This document shows, piece after piece, positions 1 to 7,309 of a DNA stretch of 36,363 nucleotides; within the stretch, counting starts at the first letter, position 1, and each line of letters opens with the position of its first letter. A program made the translations under genes and the position numbers. This DNA is from Fibrobacter sp. (lineage in GTDB: Bacteria > Fibrobacterota > Fibrobacteria > Fibrobacterales > Fibrobacteraceae), in the NCBI GenBank assembly GCA_024398995.1, contig JAKSIE010000024.1, forward strand, positions 1 to 36,363. Reading direction: 5' to 3'. The notes beneath the pieces were generated by a model, which made no database searches, was not told the origin of the DNA, and was given only the letters and a program-made list of their open reading frames with translations.

Positions 1-185
1 GTGAGGCCAATTATAGAATTTCCTGGGAAAACGTCAAGGGGTTTTCATCAAAAAATTTCACTTTTTTTCGATTTTTTCAAAGATAACGGGATTTATTCCA
101 CATAATCTCCAACTTATTAACACTCTATTCACAGAAATCTTTTTATAGCCAACTATAAATTTTTCAAAAACCGGGTCAAAATGAC

Positions 186-599
186 CTAAGCGGCCTTTTT
201 GTTGTCCTCCAAAACCTCAGTTTGCCTCTTTCTACCCCTACTTTTTTTCTGCTTAGGTTCCTCGGGCACCTTCAAATCGTCAAATCCGGAGGCAACTTGG
301 GTCAAAAAGAACTTCAAGGCACGTTCAAACTCGACAAATTTGCCAGAATTGCAGCCATCCATCAACTTGGATTCCACACTGTAGCAAAGTCCGCCGTCAT
401 CGCGCTTCTGGCAATATTCGATGCTCGCAAAAAGATCTACCTGACGCTCCTCCTGCTTGAGGTGAAACACGATTTTGTAGTTCTTGTTCTTTCGGCCCCG
501 CCAGTCAGTATCGAACTGACACTTACGCAGATCGCCGTCCCATCCACGGGCGAGTAAAGCCTGTTCCACAGACTTGATTTCTTGTCGCATGTTTTCCAT
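186..599 (-). CDS. hypothetical protein, 137 aa
   Basis: I do not recognise the family. The frame stays open to a TTG at 611, but the ATG at 599 is preceded by GGAGG with 5 nt spacing, so I start there. The N-terminal two thirds is a mixed alpha/beta sequence with several aromatic residues and three cysteines. The tail (about residues 114-137) is rich in Lys, Arg and Glu and ends in AA, typical of a disordered basic tail that could bind nucleic acid. It reads the same way as the two sigma-like genes upstream and could share a transcript with the gene ending at 692, with 92 nt between them. Function unknown. Confidence 0.7.
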   Translation of the reverse strand: MENMRQEIKSVEQALLARGWDGDLRKCQFDTDWRGRKNKNYKIVFHLKQEERQVDLFASIEYCQKRDDGGLCYSVESKLMDGCNSGKFVEFERALKFFLTQVASGFDDLKVPEEPKQKKSRGRKRQTEVLEDNKKAA

Positions 600-691
600 G
601 CATCCCTCCAAAATGAAACGCCTCTTATCAAAGGCTATGTTATACGTAATTATGCAAACAAACGAATTACGCCCTTAAGTCGCAGACCACA

Positions 692-1417
692 TTAAGCTGC
701 GTTGGCAAAGAACTCGCCAAACTTCGGGCGCAAAAGTTCGCGCACCTGTTTCAAGTAATTGTACGGCGCAGTGCGGCCCACATCCATGTGGTCGGCAACC
801 ACTTCCATACCGTTTTTCTCCAGACCGTATTCGTAGTATTCGTCCAGGAACTTGATGAGCTTTTCGTTACCGGATTCCATGACGGTTTCAAAAATCTTTT
901 TGACCAAGTCCATGTTTTCGACATACTCCACGGGGTGAGTTTCTTCGTCGCAACAATCGCCGGAAATTTCTGCGTAGTAATCACCGCAAGCCTTTTCGAA
1001 ACCGCCTTCATCAAGAACAATACCACGCTCCTTATCCAAGGTCTGACCCACACGAAGCAGACGATCGTCCTTGCGATTACGAACCCAGTCCATAGCGCGG
1101 AGCTTAAGTTCGCCTACCAAGTATGCACCGAAGGGAACCTTGTACGAAGCATCGTAGGACTGCACGCACTTCTTGAATACCTCGAAAACGTCATCGGAAG
1201 CTTCTTCAAATTCGCGACCGTTGAAGTTGAAGGTATTGGAGAACTTGCTCGGATACTGGCCATCCTGAGTATGGCAATGAACCATCTCCAGAAAAACCTT
1301 GAGCTCGTTGAACAGCTGGTTTCTAGCGGTGTCGTCGCCGGCCTGCGCCTTGCCCAGCAACTGCTGATGAGTCTGGTTCCAGGTGAAGTTGTAGTTGGTG
1401 GTCTGCTTGCTCTTCAT
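692..1417 (-). CDS. divergent sigma-70-like protein, 241 aa
   Basis: The N-terminus opens like sigma factors (LLGKAQAGDDTARNQLF, residues 20-36). Residues about 85-115 contain SYDASYKVPFGAYLVGELK, which parallels the region 2 pattern (F.TYA....IR) and matches the equivalent stretch of the neighbouring sigma factor (TYGVPFEAYAITWIRK). The C-terminus (about 205-236) holds a helix-turn-helix-like segment, VVADHMDVGRTAPYNYL, where region 4.2 would lie. An acidic, Cys-containing stretch (about 130-165) replaces normal region 3. The ATG at 1417 has a GGGAGA ribosome-binding site. This may be a specialised sigma factor or a sigma-derived regulator; the -10 recognition residues are too divergent to be sure it binds promoters. 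Two palindromes lie just upstream (1454-1485). Confidence 0.6.
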   Translation of the reverse strand: MKSKQTTNYNFTWNQTHQQLLGKAQAGDDTARNQLFNELKVFLEMVHCHTQDGQYPSKFSNTFNFNGREFEEASDDVFEVFKKCVQSYDASYKVPFGAYLVGELKLRAMDWVRNRKDDRLLRVGQTLDKERGIVLDEGGFEKACGDYYAEISGDCCDEETHPVEYVENMDLVKKIFETVMESGNEKLIKFLDEYYEYGLEKNGMEVVADHMDVGRTAPYNYLKQVRELLRPKFGEFFANAA

Positions 1418-1453
1418 TGATTTTCTCCCATAAAAAACACGACGAAAAAAACA

Positions 1454-1485
1454 AGATTACGGTTAATCTTATTTGACCTGGTCAA
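1454..1485. promoter_or_regulatory. two adjacent palindromes upstream of the sigma-like gene
   Basis: AGATTA-CGGT-TAATCT (1454-1469) and TTGACC-T-GGTCAA (1473-1485) are both perfect inverted repeats, 37-68 bp upstream of the start at 1417. On the minus strand the second supplies a TTGACC that could be a -35 element, so a dimeric regulator bound here would cover the promoter. Operator function is inferred. Confidence 0.4.
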
Positions 1486-1611
1486 GGTCATTCCCCAAAA
1501 AAGATGTACGGATTAGAAAGCGTTTCTCACTTCACTATAAATATAGCAAAAGTGGAGCGTCAGAAAATGACAATTTAAAAAGAAATTTTTGTACAACATT
1601 AGACTCATCGA

Positions 1612-1643
1612 GTTGTATATCGTACCTTATTTCTCGTTTGTCA
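1612..1643 (-). promoter_or_regulatory. TTGACA-N17-GATATA promoter
   Basis: Reading the minus strand, TTGACA is followed after 17 nt by GATATA and then CAACTCG. The layout is the same as at the three small-RNA genes at 10.2-10.5 and 13.2 kb. It lies just beyond the sigma gene stop (1659) and points towards the gene starting at 1417, giving a leader of about 190 nt. An inverted repeat, TACAAC...GTTGTA, overlaps the expected start point. Confidence 0.5.
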
Positions 1644-1658
1644 AAAAAATTCCAAAAA

Positions 1659-2468
1659 TTATTTCATTTTTTTTCTAAGAGTCTGTAAGGCACCCTTTTC
1701 CAATTGTCGCGTACGTTCCCTGGAGTAGCCACACTGCCTGCCGACCTTTTCAAGGGACTCTACTTTTCCACTTTCGGAAAAATATCTTGTACGTATAATA
1801 TTACGCTGATCATCCTTCAAGGCATCTACGCATTCATTCAAATAACCTATTGTATTTGTCCTGATTAATTTTTGTTCCTGATTTTGAGTACCATCAATAA
1901 CGTCACCCATGTTTTCGGAAAAGTCTACGATACTTGTAATCGATGCACCGCTCTTTTTTATGCGATGAATCTTCACCTGACTTTCCGGGACCCGGATAAC
2001 TTCACTATTGTACATCACAAGCTGACTTAAATATTTCCGGATCCAGGTAATCGCATAGGCTTCAAAGGGGACTCCGTAAGTCACATCGAATGTATCCACT
2101 GCACGAAGCAATCCTGTGAAGCCCTCTTGAACAAGATCAAGAAAGTCCTGGTTCTTATGACTATACTTGCGGACTAGACGATAAACAAGATTTTCGTACT
2201 GCTGCGAAAGACTGTTTCGAAGACGAATGGCCTCGTCACAAATTTGCCTGAGATAACGGACAAGGCCTTCGCAATCTTTATTCTTCAAATACATTCCACT
2301 GAAGGCATTGTTCTTGGTGTTCCACAGGAAATCCAGAAAACGCCTATTGCTGTCTAGCCTAGGTTTCTTCCCTCCGGTCTCAAGATACAACCCGAGATCA
2401 ATAATTTCTTCCCGGAGAGTCTGTAAGCGTGCAAATGATTTTCCTTGCCCCATCTCCCTAATATCCAA
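1659..2468 (-). CDS. sigma-70 family RNA polymerase sigma factor, about 269 aa
   Basis: Directs RNA polymerase to a promoter set. Region 2 is clear (about residues 90-150): YENLVYRLVRKYSH, DFLDLVQEGFTGLLRAVDTF and FEAYAITWIRKYL follow the standard core-binding and -10 recognition pattern. Region 4 (about 213-269) is also canonical, with CVDALKDDQRNIIRTRYF and the HTH segment GYSRERTRQLEKGALQTLR. Region 3 is short and there is no region 1.1, so this is an alternative, group 3-like factor. The start is uncertain: TTG at 2468 lies 1 nt after the upstream stop and has no clear ribosome-binding site, suggesting translational coupling. An ATG at 2453 directly follows AGGGAG, which is too close to be a normal site. 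Same operon as the gene upstream. Confidence 0.9.
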   Translation of the reverse strand: MDIREMGQGKSFARLQTLREEIIDLGLYLETGGKKPRLDSNRRFLDFLWNTKNNAFSGMYLKNKDCEGLVRYLRQICDEAIRLRNSLSQQYENLVYRLVRKYSHKNQDFLDLVQEGFTGLLRAVDTFDVTYGVPFEAYAITWIRKYLSQLVMYNSEVIRVPESQVKIHRIKKSGASITSIVDFSENMGDVIDGTQNQEQKLIRTNTIGYLNECVDALKDDQRNIIRTRYFSESGKVESLEKVGRQCGYSRERTRQLEKGALQTLRKKMK

Positions 2469-2469
2469 A

Positions 2470-2772
2470 TTAAATCATACAAAGACAAGACCTAATTTCA
2501 AAAAAATTTTTGAACATTTCCTCGCCACGGCCACTCCAGGATTTTCCGTATAAAAAAGCGAAATCCCCCGCATCAGCGAAGGACTTCTTGTGCTTAAAGT
2601 TTCGGTTGTAGAGTTTCTTGTTCTTGATGACTCTGGTGCGGAGCGTCGCCCCGTTGCAGGAGCCATCGATTCTTAAGGCTCGCATCGCCGTGGATTCCCT
2701 TGCGGAATTCGCTGCGGTTTTTGCAGAGGCCTTGGCGTTGCCGGCGATAACCAGCTTTTCTCTTTTAGCCAT
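2470..2772 (-). CDS. small basic protein, 100 aa
   Basis: Unrecognised. The ATG at 2772 has an excellent ribosome-binding site, AAGGAG with 4 nt spacing, which argues it is real. The first 60 residues are strongly basic and Ala/Ser-rich (MAKREKLVIAGNAKASAKTA), resembling ribosome- or nucleic-acid-associated small proteins. The last 40 residues are more hydrophobic and aromatic and end in CLCMI. Its stop is 1 nt from the sigma factor start, so the two are co-transcribed and may be functionally linked, for example as a basic accessory or anti-sigma-like factor. That role is speculation. Confidence 0.65.
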   Translation of the reverse strand: MAKREKLVIAGNAKASAKTAANSARESTAMRALRIDGSCNGATLRTRVIKNKKLYNRNFKHKKSFADAGDFAFLYGKSWSGRGEEMFKNFFEIRSCLCMI

Positions 2773-2806
2773 AATGATCTCCTTACGAGCTAATTTAGAA
2801 ATTTTT

Positions 2807-2820
2807 TATATTCCCGTACA
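2807..2820 (+). promoter_or_regulatory. -10 element abutting the ribonuclease start
   Basis: TATATT (2807-2812) lies 7 nt before the ATG at 2820 and no Shine-Dalgarno sequence is visible. Transcription would begin at or within a base of the start codon, predicting a leaderless mRNA. Confidence 0.45.
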
Positions 2821-3323
2821 TGCTATATCGTAAACTGCTCACCATTTGTCAAATTTTTGAAGCATTCTTTTTAGTTTGCAGTTTCGGATGCAGCGCCCCT
2901 GCCATCAGCCCACCAAGCAGTGACGAATCGGTTTCCACACCCTCAAAGACAACCGTTTATGACGCAGTCGTGGAATCCGGAAAATACACCACTAAAGATT
3001 CCGTGGCCGCCTACCTCTGCAAATTTGACAAGTTGCCGCAAAACTACATGGGCAAAAACGAAGGGCAGAAACTTTACGAAAGTTCCACAGGAAACACCTT
3101 CAACAAGTGGAATTTCAATCCCTGGAAAATTCTGGGCGTCATGATCGGTGGCGACAATTTCGACAACAGGGAAGGATTGCTGCCCAGCGGATCCTACCGC
3201 GAAGCCGACGTAGACTACGGCAACGCTACAAGCCGCGGTACCAAGCGACTGGTTTACCAGAGCGGATGTATTATATATTATACTGCGGATCATTACGAAA
3301 CATTCAAGAAGCTAAACTTCTAA
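2820..3323 (+). CDS. barnase-type secreted guanyl-preferring ribonuclease, 167 aa
   Basis: Homologous over about residues 55-167 to barnase/binase of the microbial RNase N1/T1 superfamily, which cleave RNA 3' to G. The alignable blocks are AAYLCKFDKLPQNYMGKNE, GGDNFDNREGLLP, SYREADVDY, KRLVY and YYTADHYETF. By alignment with barnase the key residues are present: Lys79 (K27), Arg117/Glu118 (R59/E60, guanine contact), catalytic Glu128 (E73), Arg143 (R87) and catalytic His158 (H102). The N-terminus is a hydrophobic signal ending at Cys24 (CSFGC), probably a lipoprotein signal followed by a Ser/Pro linker, so the enzyme should act in the periplasm or at the cell surface. No barstar-like inhibitor gene is visible nearby. 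The acyltransferase gene begins 36 nt downstream. Confidence 0.9.
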   Translation: MLYRKLLTICQIFEAFFLVCSFGCSAPAISPPSSDESVSTPSKTTVYDAVVESGKYTTKDSVAAYLCKFDKLPQNYMGKNEGQKLYESSTGNTFNKWNFNPWKILGVMIGGDNFDNREGLLPSGSYREADVDYGNATSRGTKRLVYQSGCIIYYTADHYETFKKLNF

Positions 3324-3359
3324 GTTGGCAAAACACCACAGGCAACTTTTTCAAAAAAC

Positions 3360-4280
3360 ATGATCGCCCTTCGTAAAATTTCAGCCCGGATTTTTGCATG
3401 TGTCGCCTATGCGGTGCTTGCCGCAACAGGCTGGAAAAAGAAGACGGTGGAAGCGAACTTGAAGCATGTTTCACAGGGAGCGTGGGGCAGGGAGGAACCG
3501 CGCGGGCTCTATAAAAAAATGTTGCGGAACTTGACCCGACACGTGGGGGAGTTGCTGTTCTGTTTCGACACCTACAAGAATTTGCCCGAGGATTGCGGAG
3601 CTTATCCCTATAAAGTGGGCGGTGAAATTTTTGAGTTGGCGGAAGGCGCCGCACCCGTAATTGAAAAGATGCGCAAGGGCGGAATTTTCCTGACGGCGCA
3701 TTACGGAAATTACGAGGCCAGCGGAGCCTGGCTATGTGCCTTAGGCGTCCCGCTGAAGGCAAGCTTTATCCCGCTGAAACCCGCATGGCTCAACCGGATG
3801 GTTTACGAAAAAATCCGATGCGTAAGAGGGCGGCCTTATTCCATAAGCGCCAAGACACCTCGGGAATTCTTGAACCTGCTGGACGGCAAGGCGCCAGACT
3901 GCAACGGACAAAAACAGCTGTTCTGCCTGTTGGCAGATCAGGACAGCCGAATCGGCAGCGCACTGGACGGAACCTTTTTGGGGCGCCCCGCAAAAATAAA
4001 CCCGCTGCCGGATTTCCTGTTGAAGCATCGCCCGGACACTCCCGTATTTTTTTGCTGGGTCGAGGAGCGTCGTGACGGTTCCCACGGCCACTATCAAAAA
4101 ATTCTTCATGCGGTGGAGGCGGAAAGGAGATCCCGGCTCGATGGCCGGGATGACATACCGTCCATCGTCGATGGACCTTACCGCAAATGGCTGGAAGAAC
4201 GGATCCGGGAAAATCCCGCCCTGTGGTACGGCTGGACCCACCGTCGTTTCCGCAGTAAGAATCCCGAAATCTACCCATAA
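3360..4280 (+). CDS. LpxL/HtrB-family lipid A (or lysophospholipid) acyltransferase, 306 aa
   Basis: Transfers an acyl chain onto a lipid A-type or other membrane acceptor at the inner leaflet. Diagnostic features are a short N-terminal hydrophobic segment (about 8-24), the H-x4-E catalytic motif in TAHYGNYEASG (about 112-122), the block LLADQDSRIGSALDGTFLGRPA, and the family-typical C-terminal block ALWYGWTHRRFRS. Length is normal for the family. No clear ribosome-binding site precedes the ATG. Between HAVEAE and PSIVDGPYRKWLEER the reading frame carries an 8-bp-stem palindrome (4130-4151) encoding the Arg/Asp-rich stretch RRSRLDGRDDI, which looks like a repeat inserted in frame. The exact acceptor cannot be told from sequence. 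Confidence 0.85.
   Translation: MIALRKISARIFACVAYAVLAATGWKKKTVEANLKHVSQGAWGREEPRGLYKKMLRNLTRHVGELLFCFDTYKNLPEDCGAYPYKVGGEIFELAEGAAPVIEKMRKGGIFLTAHYGNYEASGAWLCALGVPLKASFIPLKPAWLNRMVYEKIRCVRGRPYSISAKTPREFLNLLDGKAPDCNGQKQLFCLLADQDSRIGSALDGTFLGRPAKINPLPDFLLKHRPDTPVFFCWVEERRDGSHGHYQKILHAVEAERRSRLDGRDDIPSIVDGPYRKWLEERIRENPALWYGWTHRRFRSKNPEIYP
4130..4151. repeat. palindromic unit inside the acyltransferase gene
   Basis: ATCCCGGC-TCGATG-GCCGGGAT, a perfect 8-bp stem with a 6-nt loop, lies wholly within the coding frame and reads through without a stop. The same kind of unit (CCGGC...GCCGG) occurs in the rsmG insertion at 13800-13815. Confidence 0.6.
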
Positions 4281-4319
4281 AATCGAAGCGCACGCACAAT
4301 CTTTACCTGAAGTTCAATA

Positions 4320-4644
4320 ATGCTCTATCGTGTAACGCGCGCTGTCCCAATGCCTAAAATCCGTGACGTAATCTACCAAAGACCTGAAATCCGTAGAGTA
4401 AAAAGCAACGATTCTACCTTCACCTACGAGAACGGGATACTGAAAAGCATCAAAACGAAAAATCTCGGAACACTTTTTCTACGAAAGCGGAAAAATCCTA
4501 GACAACGATTACAAATCTCCAGATACTTCGAACGGTGAGAATGCCCGCGAAAGATCCTTCAGGGTACTTAAATCCATTGCGGACACTTCCTCCATCATCA
4601 AGAAATACTGGAAGCCCATCCCCCAGAAATTTTTAGATCAGTAG
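4320..4644 (+). pseudogene. frameshifted gene remnant
   Basis: From the ATG at 4320 frame 1 reads about 48 sensible codons (up to YENGILKSIKTKN). After a run of five A's near 4462 it turns into a basic low-quality tail ending at 4538. Moving to the next frame at that A-run restores a plausible sequence (SEHFFYESGKILDNDYK ... KKYWKPIPQKFLDQ) that ends with TAG at 4642-4644. The second frame has a TGA just upstream of the run, so it cannot be an independent gene starting earlier. The simplest reading is a one-base indel in an inactivated gene, or a sequencing error. No family is recognised; the end overlaps the convergent lipoprotein gene by 7 nt. Confidence 0.5.
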
Positions 4645-5447
4645 TGACCGAAGAAATCTGTCACGTCGAAATAAATTCTGTATTCTTTACGGGCCTCGCC
4701 TGTAGCCCCGTTGGAAGCCTCCATAAGGTCGTAGTAGTGGCCATCCTTTTCAACGAGTCCCTGCTTTTCAAACTTAAATCCTAAAAAGCCGATGAAATCG
4801 TATTCTTCAGAAATGTTAATGACATACAGGGCGGTTTCCTCAGAAATTCCCTTACCGGAATTGTAGATAGACTCGAAAAGTCCCTTCAACGCTTCATTGT
4901 GAAAAGCGATGGTGGCACTGTCCGCAGTAGTATCGGATGTAACCACATAATGGGCGTACATATTCGTAAAGTTCACATCCAGAATTTTCTTTGCAGCCTG
5001 TGCAGCGGCAACCCGGTCACCTTCCTTCAACGCCTTGCTCATTTCAGAATTAAATGCGTTGGTCAACAGAGAAGCCGCACCATTGTTAGACTGGGACAAT
5101 CTGCATCTCAGATATTCCTTGCGGAATTTCAACCAGTCTGTCGCCTTGGCATCCTCGATGGAACCCCTCTTCAAAACTTCCAGCTGAGTGGTATAGTAGG
5201 AGGCGGCGATGGCAGCTTCATCGTAGGGCGGCAACTTGCTCATGGGAACGTATTCCTGGACGGGCTTTGGCTCTTCTGCAGGAACCTCTTTTTCAGCAAC
5301 TGCCTGACTTTCCGCAGGCGCCTGATTCTGTGAAACTTCTTGATCGGCTGCAGGCTGAACTGCAACATTTTCACGGGGTTCGACTGCACGGTTGCCAGCA
5401 CAGGCAACCAACAGGAACATACACAATCCCAAAAGAATCTTTGTCAT
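4638..5447 (-). CDS. lipoprotein, 269 aa (possibly DUF4919-like)
   Basis: The start is the ATG at 5447, preceded by AGGAGG, rather than an in-frame ATG 13 codons earlier. The signal MTKILLGLCMFLLVACAG has a clear lipobox (LVAC, Cys16). An unstructured linker rich in Glu, Ala, Pro and Gln (about 17-70) would span from the membrane anchor. The folded part (about 75-269) begins LPPYDEAAIAASYYTTQLE and includes FRKEYLRCRL and YDFIGFLGFKFEKQGLV. The arrangement, with a Y/F-rich helical core and a counting-like helical region, resembles DUF4919 proteins, but I hold that weakly. Probably an envelope protein of unknown role. Confidence 0.75.
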   Translation of the reverse strand: MTKILLGLCMFLLVACAGNRAVEPRENVAVQPAADQEVSQNQAPAESQAVAEKEVPAEEPKPVQEYVPMSKLPPYDEAAIAASYYTTQLEVLKRGSIEDAKATDWLKFRKEYLRCRLSQSNNGAASLLTNAFNSEMSKALKEGDRVAAAQAAKKILDVNFTNMYAHYVVTSDTTADSATIAFHNEALKGLFESIYNSGKGISEETALYVINISEEYDFIGFLGFKFEKQGLVEKDGHYYDLMEASNGATGEARKEYRIYFDVTDFFGHY

Positions 5448-5619
5448 AAATCCTCCTAATTTGAAGGAAAAATACAAAAAAAACACCTAGTAACTCCACC
5501 TATAAATTTTTTCATGTTTTGCCTACGGGAACGTGCCGTTTCTGTTTTTTTCCTACATTTCGTAACATGAAATCTGCGGCGATTTTCGCCGACATAGCAT
5601 GCATATTTTGGAGGTTAAG

Positions 5620-6243
5620 ATGAAACATTCCACCGTTCTTTCTATTTTCGGAATTCTCGCTCTGGCAGGTTGCGCCATGGGCCCTCGTCAACCAGCTATG
5701 AACGAATTTCCAGAATACGGCCACCAGCAAAAAACTCCCGACCTTCTGGAAGCGGACCGGGAGTTTGTGGAAATCGCCAAAAAGGAAGAAGGTTCCTTCG
5801 AGAAGATGACTAACTACGGCTGGGGATTTATCCAGCGGGGCGATAACCGAACCGCCATCAAGCGATTCAATCAGGCCTGGCTTATCGACTCCACCCGCTA
5901 CGAAAGCTACTGGGGTTTTGCGGTCGCCGAATCCCGACTGGGAAATCTGGAATCCGCCAAGCATTACTATGAAAAGGCCCTCGGGCATGGAGGCGACACC
6001 AAGATTCTGAATCCGGAATACGCCATCGTTCTCCGTGAAATCGCCAAGGCGGAAAAGAACAGCGAAAAGCTGGCCGCTGCCGACGACCTATTCAAAAGCG
6101 AAATCGCTGCCGGCAACGAGAAGGCCGCATGCATTTTTGCCTTCCAGCTTTTCCGCGATGGTAAAAAAGACCAGGTCTGCGAAGTCATGAAAAGCTGCCC
6201 CACGGATCGTGACCGCCTAAAGGACCGAGCCGGCTGTAATTAA
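5620..6243 (+). CDS. TPR-repeat lipoprotein, 207 aa
   Basis: Start taken at the ATG at 5620 (GGAGGTTAAG just upstream), not the in-frame ATG at 5599. The signal MKHSTVLSIFGILALAGCAM has a perfect lipobox, LAGC. The segments GWGFIQRGDNRTAIKRFNQAW and YWGFAVAESRLGNLESAKHY are two tetratricopeptide repeats (about 75-140), with a third degenerate one after them (KAACIFAFQLFRDGKKDQV). Such lipoproteins usually scaffold envelope complexes. The C-terminus has a Cys-rich end (CEVMKSCPTDRDRLKDRAGC) that could form disulphides in the periplasm. Specific partner unknown. Confidence 0.85.
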   Translation: MKHSTVLSIFGILALAGCAMGPRQPAMNEFPEYGHQQKTPDLLEADREFVEIAKKEEGSFEKMTNYGWGFIQRGDNRTAIKRFNQAWLIDSTRYESYWGFAVAESRLGNLESAKHYYEKALGHGGDTKILNPEYAIVLREIAKAEKNSEKLAAADDLFKSEIAAGNEKAACIFAFQLFRDGKKDQVCEVMKSCPTDRDRLKDRAGCN

Positions 6244-6275
6244 CAACACCCCTCTGGCGGGAGTTGCCGAAACGC

Positions 6276-6587
6276 CTAATTTATTTCTTTAGATTTTCCT
6301 TGGCCTGGGTGGTCCATTTCGGGACACAGTCCGCAGTGATCAAAACCTTTTTCGGCAGCGCACTTTCGGATGGGGCAAAGGTGACTGCAAAAATAGAACT
6401 TCACTCCGTCGCCACGACAACCGGTACAGTTGATGGTCTCCGCCGTGATTTCGGGAGCATTGTTCATCTCCGCCCACTTCTTGGCGGTTCTTTCCCGAAG
6501 TTCATTGTCGTTATTCTTTGTGGCGATGTAGGCGTCGCACTTTTCACAGTCAAGCCCGCAACAGGCAATCATTTTACCGCAAGCCAT
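6276..6587 (-). CDS. DUF3795 cysteine-rich protein, 103 aa
   Basis: Matches the DUF3795 pattern: CGLDCEKCDAYIATK near the N-terminus, CTGCRGDG in the middle, then CSHLCPIRKCAAEKGFDHCGLCPE. About twelve cysteines are spaced as CxxC or CxxxC, which suggests metal or iron-sulfur binding; the function of the family is unknown. It starts 5 nt after the stop of the membrane-protein gene upstream with no separate promoter, so the two form an operon. Confidence 0.85.
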   Translation of the reverse strand: MACGKMIACCGLDCEKCDAYIATKNNDNELRERTAKKWAEMNNAPEITAETINCTGCRGDGVKFYFCSHLCPIRKCAAEKGFDHCGLCPEMDHPGQGKSKEIN

Positions 6588-6592
6588 AAAAA

Positions 6593-7309
6593 CTATTTTT
6601 CCGAAGTTTCATAAGTCGCTTCCTGGATCTGGGAGGCGGCCTTTTCAATTTCACGTTCGCGAAGAACCTGATCCACCTTCTGGCGAAGAATCTGTTCCTC
6701 GTGGATCTTAAAAAGTTTTTGCTCCTGGGCAGTGAGGAGTGTCAAAATTTTCAGAAGAAGGACCATGACCACAAAACTAAGGACTGCCCCGGTACCCATC
6801 AAAAATCCCATCTGATTAAAAGATGCAAGCGCCGTGGACACCACGTTGAGAACCAAATACAAATTCAGCAGCTTCATGGGTACCGGCAAAAAATCCACAT
6901 TTCGATTTTCCAGTTCCAGCTGGGTTCTCTTGGCCAAGCTTCTAAGAATGCAGTAAATGGCAATCTGGCCGACGATGGGGAGGCAGCACAAAATGACAGC
7001 CAACCAAGGAGAAATAGAATCCGGCTGCAAAGCCTTCAGATTTTGGGTCGACCTGAATAACCACAAAAGCCAGTTGATTGCGAAATTGATAAAGCTGATC
7101 GCCGCGAAAAAACCTGCGCACACAATTCCAATCACCAGCAAAAGTACACCCATGGCCATGGGCGCATCGGGGGTCTGTGCCATCTGACCATTCGCCATGT
7201 CCCAGACAATATAGACCAAAACGGAAAGGACCAGGGAAACCACGAAAAAGATTTTCAGTCCCAGAATAGTTCGTTTGCCACGGATTTCGTTGTCCAGCAA
7301 TTTTTCCAT
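6593..7309 (-). CDS. multi-pass inner-membrane protein, 238 aa
   Basis: Start set at the ATG at 7309, with AAGGA 7 nt upstream; an in-frame GTG at 7324 is less likely. Hydrophobic segments lie at about residues 18-38, 53-78, 100-122, 145-165 and 170-190 (for example LGLKIFFVVSLVLSVLVYIV and WLAVILCCLPIVGQIAIYCIL). The last 45 residues form a charged, heptad-like helix (EEQILRQKVDQVLREREIEK), probably a cytoplasmic coiled coil. The arrangement of FRSTQNLKAL before SPWLAVILCCLPIVGQ recalls small membrane families such as DUF4328, but I cannot assign it. A TATAAT-like element lies at about 7339-7347 upstream on the minus strand. Confidence 0.7.
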   Translation of the reverse strand: MEKLLDNEIRGKRTILGLKIFFVVSLVLSVLVYIVWDMANGQMAQTPDAPMAMGVLLLVIGIVCAGFFAAISFINFAINWLLWLFRSTQNLKALQPDSISPWLAVILCCLPIVGQIAIYCILRSLAKRTQLELENRNVDFLPVPMKLLNLYLVLNVVSTALASFNQMGFLMGTGAVLSFVVMVLLLKILTLLTAQEQKLFKIHEEQILRQKVDQVLREREIEKAASQIQEATYETSEK

